Of a DNA stretch of 14,535 bases, positions 1-5,784 are shown piece by piece. The stretch is from Candidatus Hydrogenedentota bacterium (GTDB taxonomy: Bacteria > Hydrogenedentota > Hydrogenedentia > Hydrogenedentales > GCA-2746185). A program made the position numbers and the translations under genes. The notes under the pieces are model-generated. The model was not told the DNA's origin. It searched no databases and saw only the letters and a list, made by a program, of their open reading frames with translations. The DNA is taken from contig JASJYE010000020.1 in NCBI GenBank assembly GCA_030123645.1, positions 1 through 14,535 of the forward strand, given 5' to 3'. Within the stretch, counting starts at the first letter, position 1. Each line of letters starts with the position of its first letter.

Positions 1-60
1 AGCCTAGGGCAACGCCCTAGGTACGCACCCGCCCCCACCCCAGCCCTGAAGGGGCGCAAC
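1..60. repeat. Dispersed intergenic repeat module with two hairpins
   Basis: The window opens with a perfect hairpin, CCTAGGGC-AAC-GCCCTAGG at 3-21, followed by a C-rich linker and a second small hairpin with GCCC at 43-46 and GGGC at 52-55 around the loop TGAAG. This arrangement (palindrome, linker, then a 'GCCCTGAAGGGGC' element ending in GCAACAA) resembles a repeat type I recall from the intergenic DNA of many environmental bacterial genomes. The resemblance is from memory and the copy number in this genome is unknown. The element is probably cut by the window edge. From 61 to about 220 I see no gene. Confidence 0.5.
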
Positions 61-235
61 AATCCTCCGCAAAAAATTACGAACACCCCGAAACCCCGCG
101 CCATCGCAGACAAAAGAAAAAATCGACATACATCGTGAACTTCACGCCCTATGCGGCTAAAATCAATCCCGCCGAAGAATTACTTGGCACCCCGGCACCT
201 TAATACTTAGAAAAAGCAATGAAGGGAAAGCTGAC

Positions 236-1060
236 GTGTTTAACTTTAACGCGCTACTCGAAGAAGCCGGCCTCAACCCCGACCAGGTACAGCTCGTAAG
301 GCACAGGGATACGGGCAGGAAGCTTATTGAGACACCCTACGATCTGTGGGTCGCCAGCGACGGTCGATTCCAGACGTACCACTCATTTCAGAGTAAAAAG
401 CGATTCAAAATCGGCGGATTCACTGCAACCTTCGTCGTGTCCCCGGCAGGAGACACGCTCTTCGCGGGTATGTACAAAGCCGAAACCGTTAAGCGTGCCC
501 CAAAAGGAACGACCTGCCCCTGCACTGGAATCAAAGCAGAAAGCGGGACCTACTTCCTATACAGAATGACCAAAGTATGCGCGTTCGAGAAGTACGAAGG
601 TCTCCTCACCGTAGACTGGGGTCGCGGATTCAGAAACTGGATACAGCGAGCGAAGAACCAAAACAAGAGAATCCTAGAACTCCGAAGAGTGTTCCAGGAA
701 CCTGACTTCCCGGGCTTCTCCTCCTTCAGCACCGAACTGGGCCGTCTCGCCGGGTTACCACATTCATGGAAGGCAGTGCTCAGTAGCGTGCGCGGGGTAT
801 ACCTCTTAGTCTGCGTAGAAACGGGCAAGCAATATGTGGGCTCAGCAGTCGGGACAGACGGATTCTTGGGTCGCTGGCAAGACTACGCAGCAAACGGACA
901 CGGTGGAAATGTAGAACTCAAGAAGCACAAGACTTCCGGCTACCGTGCCTCCGTACTTGAAGTCGCCAGCCCGACAGCAACACATGAAGAGATCATCGCC
1001 ACCGAAAACTTTTGGAAACAAAAGCTGTTGACCCAAGAGTTTGGCCTGAACAAAAACTAG
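236..1060 (+). CDS. GIY-YIG nuclease family protein with an N-terminal accessory domain
   Basis: This 274-residue protein has a C-terminal GIY-YIG nuclease domain (about 185-274). The signature appears as GVY (187-189) and YVG (200-202), followed by the candidate catalytic Arg213 in FLGRW, a GHGGN segment (221-225), the metal-binding Glu257 in ATENFW and the terminal GLNKN with Asn272. All expected active-site positions are present, so it should be catalytically competent. The first 160 residues form a separate conserved domain (YDLW, FVVSPAGDTLFAG, LTVDWGRGFRNW, PGF) that I recall in front of GIY-YIG domains in other bacteria; its function is not established. The GTG start at 236 is supported by the purine-rich GAAGGGAAAG at 221-230. 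GIY-YIG enzymes cut DNA in repair, homing, restriction or anti-phage roles, and nothing here decides between these. No signal peptide is seen, so it is probably cytoplasmic. Dispersed-repeat DNA lies on both sides. Confidence 0.9.
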   Translation: MFNFNALLEEAGLNPDQVQLVRHRDTGRKLIETPYDLWVASDGRFQTYHSFQSKKRFKIGGFTATFVVSPAGDTLFAGMYKAETVKRAPKGTTCPCTGIKAESGTYFLYRMTKVCAFEKYEGLLTVDWGRGFRNWIQRAKNQNKRILELRRVFQEPDFPGFSSFSTELGRLAGLPHSWKAVLSSVRGVYLLVCVETGKQYVGSAVGTDGFLGRWQDYAANGHGGNVELKKHKTSGYRASVLEVASPTATHEEIIATENFWKQKLLTQEFGLNKN

Positions 1061-1067
1061 TACATCA

Positions 1068-1133
1068 ATCCTGTTCATCCTGTAAATCCTGTCTAAAAAA
1101 ATCTCTTCCTTGGCGCTCCTGGCGTCTTGGCGG
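1068..1133. repeat. Tandem 9-mer and 8/9-mer intergenic repeat arrays
   Basis: Immediately after the nuclease gene are three tandem 9-mers of the form ATCCTGTnn (1068-1076, 1077-1085, 1086-1094). A short A-rich spacer follows, then three tandem units CTTGGCGCT, CCTGGCGT and CTTGGCGG (1109-1133). Both motifs match repeat types I recall between genes in many unrelated environmental genomes. No coding potential or transposase is associated. What they do is unknown. Confidence 0.6.
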
Positions 1134-1138
1134 TTCAA

Positions 1139-1172
1139 ACAAAAAAAGAGAGACCCGCCATATCGACGGGCC
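1139..1172 (-). terminator. Rho-independent terminator of the redoxin remnant (minus strand)
   Basis: Read on the minus strand, GGCCCG (1172-1167) pairs with CGGGTC (1157-1152) across a 9-nt loop, with one G-U pair, and is followed by a T-rich run (1151-1139). It lies 35 nt after the stop codon of the redoxin remnant, where a terminator for that gene would be expected. The 6-bp stem is modest, so this is a moderate-confidence call. Confidence 0.5.
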
Positions 1173-1206
1173 TCCATACGAATCCAATTATGCTTGCGGT
1201 GTCGTT

Positions 1207-1485
1207 CTATTCAACGCCCACGATCTCCTCGCCGGGCAGATCCATCGGCGCGTAGTAGGGCTTATCGCCAAGGGTCTGGACCTTTTTCAGCCAATTCGCC
1301 CCGGCTTCGCTCGGCGTAAAGGACCAGTCCTGACGGTGGAAGTTCCAACTGTCGGGGTTTAGTTTCTGCGCGGCTTCCCAATACTGCTTCGCACGCGCTT
1401 CGCCTCAGCCATTGGACTTTCCGCTGTTTTGTGCCATCACCCAAAGAATCCCTTTATTCAAAGGCTTAAAACTGTACTTCCAGCA
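1207..1485 (-). pseudogene. C-terminal remnant of a redoxin (thioredoxin-like) family protein
   Basis: The minus-strand frame ending in TAG at 1209-1207 encodes about 65 residues that look like the C-terminal tail of redoxin-domain proteins common in Planctomycetota and Acidobacteriota-type genomes. Recognisable pieces are YWEAAQKLNPDSWNFHRQDW and LGDKPYYAPMDLP. An in-frame TGA (1407-1405) interrupts it. The frame stays open upstream through ATG at 1437 to a TAG at 1488-1486, but no thioredoxin fold or CxxC-type active site is found there, so most of the gene is missing. I call it a pseudogene. Selenocysteine at the TGA is unlikely because the position is in the tail and no active-site context surrounds it. 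The remnant is divergent from the cytochrome c/PHM-like gene at 1618, a family that often co-occurs with such redoxins. Confidence 0.6.
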
Positions 1486-1617
1486 CTAAGGACGACTTTT
1501 CCATGGGCCTAATCCGGGGAAAAATAGGAATTTTCGACCCAAAAGAGGTGTTTCAGTTGCTGGCAGTACTGAATCTAGCGTAAAGCATACTCGCGTTATC
1601 CACTTGGGAGGAAGTCG

Positions 1618-2898
1618 ATGATGAAGAGGCAAAGTACAAGCATTTCGGCGATGTGTTGTGGGGCGGCCATCGCGTTCATGGCGTGTGTGGGGGCGGCAGC
1701 CGCGCCGGGTGGCGGGTCCGTCACCTTCACCAAGGATATTCTTCCGATCCTGCAAGAGAATTGCATGGTATGCCACCGTCCGGGCGGGGCGAACCTCGGC
1801 GGGATGATTGCGCCGATGTCGTTCACGACCTATGCGCAAACCCGCCCCTGGGCGAAGGCGATTGCACGTGCGGTGTCCACCCGGCGGATGCCCCCCTGGG
1901 CCGCTTCAGAGATACACGCCGGCGTCTTTATGGGTGAGCGCGTCCTCACCGAGGGCGAAATCGCGTCCATCGTTTCGTGGGTCGAAGGCGGCGCGCGCCG
2001 TGGCAACCCGAGCGACGCGCCACCCCCGCTGGACTTCCCGGACACCGGCGGCTGGACGATCGGCGAGCCGGATATCGTCATCACGATGCCGGAGCCCTTT
2101 TTCGTTCCGGACGATTTGCTCGACGACACCAAGTATTTCCCCATGGTGTTGTCGGAAGAGCTGATGCCGGAAGACCGTTGGATTAAGGCCTCCGAATTTC
2201 GCCCGGGCAGCGTAGCGGTCCATCACATCATTCTGAGTCCCGTCGGCGGGATCGCTCCGGGAAACGCGCCGTCCGTCTATCGCGACGGCTACAGCGCGAA
2301 ACTCCGCAAAGGCCAGAAGGTCATTTGGAACATGCACTACCATAAAGAGAGTGGGCCCGGCACGGGCGTGTGGGACCAGTCATCCGTCGGCGTGAAGTTT
2401 TATCCGAAGGGATACACGCCCGAGCACGTGCTCACCGTCGTCCCGCTCGGCCCCATGGACTTCGCCATTCCGGCCGGCGACCCCAACTACTCGGCGGAGG
2501 CGTGGCATACCTTTCCGAAGGACGCGCTGATCAACTCGATGATGCCGCACATGCACTACCGCGGCAAGGAAGTGAAATACGAGCTGTTCTATCCCGACGG
2601 CACACAGGAGTTGATGCTCAGTGTCCCGCGGTATAATTTCAACTGGCAGACCTCATACCGTTTCATTGAGCCCAAGGCCGTGCCCGCGGGGACGAGACTC
2701 AGACTGACGGGCTGGTGGGACAATTCCGCCGACAACCCCTACAACCCCGATCCGTCCGTCACCGTCACCTGGGGCGAGGCGACGCATGAAGAAATGCTCT
2801 TCGGCTGGCTTTCCTATACCAACGTCGACGAAGACGCCACCGCCAACTCCGGAATCCGGAGGCGGCGAAGTGAAAGTGAAAGTGAAAGCGACGAGTAA
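1618..2898 (+). CDS. Exported cytochrome c / PHM-like type II copper monooxygenase-fold protein
   Basis: This is a 426-residue protein. Residues 1-29 are a signal peptide ending ...VGAAAA. A class I c-type heme domain follows, with CMVCH (Cys49, Cys52, His53) and a later RRMPPW (Met91) as probable distal ligand. The rest resembles the two-domain fold of peptidylglycine alpha-hydroxylating monooxygenase. His202-His203 (VHH) plus His240 or His242 (NMHYH) correspond to the CuH site. His311/His313 (PHMHYRGK) plus Met393 (EEMLFGW) correspond to the CuM site. The ligand set therefore looks complete. Such proteins are annotated as cytochrome c or ascorbate-dependent monooxygenase-like in environmental bacteria, and their substrate is unknown. 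They should act in the periplasm. The ATG at 1618 has GGGAGGAAG at 1606-1614. The C-terminus ends in RRRR and then an acidic Ser-Glu run encoded by a short tandem repeat. The divergent redoxin neighbour is decayed. Confidence 0.93.
   Translation: MMKRQSTSISAMCCGAAIAFMACVGAAAAPGGGSVTFTKDILPILQENCMVCHRPGGANLGGMIAPMSFTTYAQTRPWAKAIARAVSTRRMPPWAASEIHAGVFMGERVLTEGEIASIVSWVEGGARRGNPSDAPPPLDFPDTGGWTIGEPDIVITMPEPFFVPDDLLDDTKYFPMVLSEELMPEDRWIKASEFRPGSVAVHHIILSPVGGIAPGNAPSVYRDGYSAKLRKGQKVIWNMHYHKESGPGTGVWDQSSVGVKFYPKGYTPEHVLTVVPLGPMDFAIPAGDPNYSAEAWHTFPKDALINSMMPHMHYRGKEVKYELFYPDGTQELMLSVPRYNFNWQTSYRFIEPKAVPAGTRLRLTGWWDNSADNPYNPDPSVTVTWGEATHEEMLFGWLSYTNVDEDATANSGIRRRRSESESESDE
2869..2886. repeat. In-frame hexamer microsatellite (AGTGAA)x3
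   Basis: Three exact AGTGAA units, with a fourth degenerate one after them, encode the Ser-Glu tail at the very end of the cytochrome c/PHM-like protein, just after four Arg codons. The tail lies outside the copper-binding fold, so length changes should be tolerated. Confidence 0.6.
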
Positions 2899-2918
2899 CT
2901 GATTCGTAGTCTTTTGGC

Positions 2919-2941
2919 GGGGCGGGCATTTTGCCCGCCCC
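2919..2941 (+). terminator. Strong rho-independent terminator between convergent genes
   Basis: A perfect 10-bp stem (GGGGCGGGCA at 2919-2928 with TGCCCGCCCC at 2932-2941) closes a TTT loop and is followed by TTTCTATTTT. It begins about 20 nt after the stop of the copper protein and ends 10 nt before the stop of the convergent thioesterase gene. The T-tract is on the plus strand, so it mainly terminates the copper-protein transcript; read from the minus strand there is only a short T-run after the stem. Confidence 0.9.
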
Positions 2942-2950
2942 TTTCTATTT

Positions 2951-3760
2951 TCAGGATGACTCCGCGCGCGAGCCGCCCGCACCGCCGCGAGTATCTTCGA
3001 TAGGGTGGGATGCTCTTTGCCACACGCTTTTTCCCATGCTCAGCAATGCACCGTTCTCCTCGAGCCGAATCGCGTGGCGGAAAACCAGCTGTGCCGGTTC
3101 CTGCGAAGGTTCCTCAAGGCTCGACGCGACGAGCCCGTCGCCGAGCTTGGATTCTTTCTTATAGGTGATTTCAATATCGCTAGGAAGATACTCGTTGAGC
3201 ACGTCCTCGGGGACGGCCTCTAAACACCAGTCGATGTAGGAGGCGCTGTTGGCGTGTTGGTTGCTATCCAGTTCGCTCGAGCGCACGTGGAAGCGCTTCT
3301 CGTACTCACCCGATTCAATCGGCATCATCCGAGCGAAGGGATCGTCGATGCCGCGTCCGTCATGCTCACCGTAGCGCTCAGCCATCATCCCGGGCAGCTT
3401 GATGATCTTGCGCTTCCGAAGATCGAAAATGAGCCAACGGCCTGTCGCCTGAGCTATGGACACGCCGGACTCGTCCGTCACGTTCCACTCGCGAATCGCG
3501 AATAGCCCGCTGAGCATTGAGCACCACGTCTCCACATGGATCGTTTCCCGGCGGCGCGCATAGCGATCGATCTGGATATGCAGGCGGTTCATCATCCAGG
3601 CGTAACCCATACCCGCCAAGCCTTCGCCATCAGGCACGCCAACTGCGTCGCCATGCCCGATGGCGCCTTCCTGCAAATAATTGAACAATGCGATGGGGGT
3701 CAGGCGCGAATGCCGGTCGACCTCGCAGAAGCGCACTTCAAAGGACTGCCGGTACTTCAT
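2951..3760 (-). CDS. Acyl-ACP thioesterase (FatA/FatB-like, double hotdog)
   Basis: A 269-residue cytoplasmic enzyme expected to hydrolyse acyl-acyl carrier protein to free fatty acid, drawing chains out of fatty acid synthesis. The N-terminal hotdog begins with FEVRFCEVDRHSRLTP and NYLQEGAIGHGDAVGV. The C-terminal hotdog carries the catalytic segment SSELDSNQHANSASYIDW (161-178) with Asp165, Asn167 and His169 matching the Asp/Asn/His set of plant and bacterial acyl-ACP thioesterases. The usual NNxxY after the histidine reads NSASY. The length is typical of bacterial members. The ATG at 3760 lacks a clear Shine-Dalgarno (ACTCTCTCGCC precedes it). It stands alone, convergent with the copper protein. 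Chain-length preference cannot be told from the sequence. No promoter was convincing in the minus-strand upstream stretch. Confidence 0.92.
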   Translation of the reverse strand: MKYRQSFEVRFCEVDRHSRLTPIALFNYLQEGAIGHGDAVGVPDGEGLAGMGYAWMMNRLHIQIDRYARRRETIHVETWCSMLSGLFAIREWNVTDESGVSIAQATGRWLIFDLRKRKIIKLPGMMAERYGEHDGRGIDDPFARMMPIESGEYEKRFHVRSSELDSNQHANSASYIDWCLEAVPEDVLNEYLPSDIEITYKKESKLGDGLVASSLEEPSQEPAQLVFRHAIRLEENGALLSMGKSVWQRASHPIEDTRGGAGGSRAESS

Positions 3761-3953
3761 GGCGAGAGAGTAGCACAGCAGAAGGGTTTGGGCGCGACCC
3801 GTCCCAGCGAGGCCGTTTGCAGCCGATCTCCACTGAAATCAGGCTGTGTGCAAGACCCTGGGCATGGACCTAAGTAGTTTGTCTTCATGGATCTACGACT
3901 TGGAACAGGTAGCGTTTTCCTAAGACCGCGTGATGAGCGCCTACAGAGCCGGT

Positions 3954-3982
3954 TTGCCCTGAGTCCCGATTGGCGTTAATAT
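3954..3982 (+). promoter_or_regulatory. Predicted sigma70-type promoter
   Basis: TTGCCC (3954-3959) and TAATAT (3977-3982) are separated by exactly 17 nt and point toward the small membrane protein at 4062. The -35 matches four of six consensus positions and the -10 four or five, depending on the consensus used. It gives a leader of about 70 nt. The rest of the 3761-4061 gap contains no gene that I can support. Confidence 0.4.
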
Positions 3983-4061
3983 TACTAAGAGACCTGGAGA
4001 TCCGTGTCCGATGGCGCTTGGACGGGTCCGGCGCTGCGGCACGCGACTATGGAGAAATCGG

Positions 4062-4316
4062 ATGACCGCAAAAAGAATCATAGTTTTGTGTGCCGCTATT
4101 GTCGTTTTATGCATCGCGTTAGGATCGCTGCCCGATGACGTCTACGCTCAGAGAGACAGCGCTTTCGCGGAGGACGGCGACAAAGGTCTCATCCAGAGAA
4201 CGGGTCTTGCAACCGGCAACCCAAACGAAGGTAAAGGCGTCCCAGCGACGAAAGTGCAGATGGCCCTCGGTGTCGGCTCAGTCATCATCATGATCATCGT
4301 CCTGAAATGGCTCTAG
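4062..4316 (+). CDS. Small exported membrane protein, function unknown
   Basis: An 84-residue protein that I do not recognise. It has an N-terminal signal peptide (1-29) with the likely cleavage site VYA|Q. A polar, Gly/Asp-rich middle (RDSAFAEDGDKG, TGLATGNPNEGKG) follows, and then a C-terminal hydrophobic helix (about 66-84, ALGVGSVIIMIIVLKWL) that ends with the protein. The mature form would be a C-tail-anchored protein with about 35 residues outside the cytoplasm and almost no cytoplasmic tail. I chose ATG 4062 because GGAGA (4051-4055) sits at good spacing and the signal peptide then begins normally (MTAKRIIVLC). An upstream ATG at 4011 would add 17 Arg-rich residues. It lies 71 nt before the diguanylate cyclase gene on the same strand, with no terminator seen between, so co-transcription is likely. 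Confidence 0.7.
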   Translation: MTAKRIIVLCAAIVVLCIALGSLPDDVYAQRDSAFAEDGDKGLIQRTGLATGNPNEGKGVPATKVQMALGVGSVIIMIIVLKWL

Positions 4317-4387
4317 AATTGCATTAAGCTATGGGTGGTCAGACTATGGCGCGGCAGAGTTCCGCCGCGAAAGGGGGGAGTGGCTCG

Positions 4388-5752
4388 ATGAGCGCGACGG
4401 ACAATCGTGTGCTCATCGTCGATGACGAGACGGTGATTCTCGACATCCTCGAAGAGCATTTGGGGGCTAAGGGCTTCGAGTGCGCGGTCGCGAACAGCGC
4501 ATCGGAAGCGCTGACGCGGTTGCGCGCGGTGGACACGGCCCTGCTTCTGACCGATATCGTCATGCCGCAGACGAGCGGCATCAAGCTCGCACAATTGGCC
4601 CGCGAGATCTCTCCGGAGATCGCTGTCATCGTCATGACCGGAAAATCGGACACGGCGAGCGCCATCAGCGCGATGCGCGCTGGCGCGGACGACTACATCC
4701 TCAAACCTTTCGATTTCGAGGAGATGTTAATTTGTATCGAACGCGCACTCGATAAACGCCGGTTGATTATCGAAAACCGCCGCTACGAACAGCATCTGGA
4801 AGAACGTGTCAAAGAGTCGACGGAGGATCTCGAGAGTACGAATCGCACGCTGCTCAGCACGCAGCGGTACCTGAACAATCTCATCGACAGCACCGCAGAC
4901 GCCATTATCACAATTGACACGGAAGAAAAGCTGACTTTCGCCAACCGCGGCGCGCAGCATATACTCGGGTACAGCGCCGAGGAGCTGGTAGGAAAGTCTA
5001 TCGGCGATTTCTATATCGGAGGCCTTGAGGAAGCCAAATACATTCGGCGCGTGACAGCTCTTAACCGTCCGCTCCAGAACTACGAGACCGAGTTCAAACA
5101 CAAAGACGGTCTCACGGTCCCGGTCAGCATGTCGGTCTCGCTCGTGCCGGCCGAAGGAGAAGAAGAGTGTGCGATGCTGGCGATTTGCAAGGACATCACA
5201 GAGCAGAAACGTCTTGAGCGCGAGCTCAAGGAGATGACGATCCGGGACGGACTGACGGCATTGTACAATCTACGCCATTTTTACGACCGGCTCGAGGGCG
5301 AAATTGAGCGCGCCAAGCGCCAGCATCATCCCCTGTCGCTTTTGCTGCTCGATATCGACGGCTTCAAATCCTATAACGACTCGCACGGCCATTTGGAAGG
5401 CGACCGCGTGTTGCGCGAAGTCGCCAGAGTAATCACGGATTGCACGCGCGAGCACGTGGACCTTGGATTCCGGTACGGGGGCGATGAATTTACGATCATT
5501 CTTCCGGAAGCGCCCGAGGACCAGGCCCATCAGATCGCGCGGCGTATTCGGGAGACCTTCGAAGCGAAGCACTTCGATCTACTCACTATAAGTATCGGCC
5601 TGATGACCTATCAAGAGGGCCAATCGGCGCGATCGTTCATCCAATTTACCGATTCCATGATGTACGACGCGAAGCGCTCCGGGGGAAACCAGGTCCATGT
5701 GTACCGCCCCGAAGAAATGAGCGAGCAGCACTCCGTAGATCCCACCACCTGA
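4388..5752 (+). CDS. Response regulator with PAS and GGDEF domains (diguanylate cyclase)
   Basis: A cytoplasmic c-di-GMP synthase controlled by phosphorylation. From the chosen start it is 454 residues. The receiver domain (about 6-125) has Asp12-Asp13, phospho-acceptor Asp56 (LLTDIVMP), Thr84 (VMTGK) and Lys106 (LKPF). A coiled-coil-like linker rich in Glu/Arg (about 125-160) leads to a PAS domain (about 161-271, DSTADAIITID ... ICKDITEQKR). The GGDEF domain (about 282-439) has the intact RYGGDEF active site (GGDEF at 364-368). The inhibitory RxxD site expected five residues before it reads EHVD, so product inhibition at that site is probably absent. No EAL domain is present. ATG 4388 is preferred because GGGGGGAG (4373-4380) precedes it by 7 nt and the receiver domain starts just after; ATG 4331 would add 19 low-complexity residues. 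The partner histidine kinase is not in the window. Confidence 0.95.
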   Translation: MSATDNRVLIVDDETVILDILEEHLGAKGFECAVANSASEALTRLRAVDTALLLTDIVMPQTSGIKLAQLAREISPEIAVIVMTGKSDTASAISAMRAGADDYILKPFDFEEMLICIERALDKRRLIIENRRYEQHLEERVKESTEDLESTNRTLLSTQRYLNNLIDSTADAIITIDTEEKLTFANRGAQHILGYSAEELVGKSIGDFYIGGLEEAKYIRRVTALNRPLQNYETEFKHKDGLTVPVSMSVSLVPAEGEEECAMLAICKDITEQKRLERELKEMTIRDGLTALYNLRHFYDRLEGEIERAKRQHHPLSLLLLDIDGFKSYNDSHGHLEGDRVLREVARVITDCTREHVDLGFRYGGDEFTIILPEAPEDQAHQIARRIRETFEAKHFDLLTISIGLMTYQEGQSARSFIQFTDSMMYDAKRSGGNQVHVYRPEEMSEQHSVDPTT

Positions 5753-5784
5753 GCGCGCCACGGAAGGTGTGCGGGCCCCGAGCG

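Noticed and set aside
184..212. Promoter TTGGCA with a -10 near TTAGAA before the nuclease gene
   Set aside because: At the proper 17-nt spacing the -10 is poor, and the better TAATAC is only 11 nt away.
1068..1133. CRISPR array
   Set aside because: Units are 8-9 nt and directly adjacent, with no spacers and no cas genes in the window.
1405..1407. In-frame TGA in the redoxin remnant as a selenocysteine codon
   Set aside because: It lies in the C-terminal tail region with no redox active-site context, the upstream domain is missing, and no SECIS-like element was evident; decay is simpler.
1557..1591. Promoter TTGCTG with CATACT before the copper-protein gene
   Set aside because: The spacing is 23 nt, outside the workable range, and nearer hexamers match poorly.
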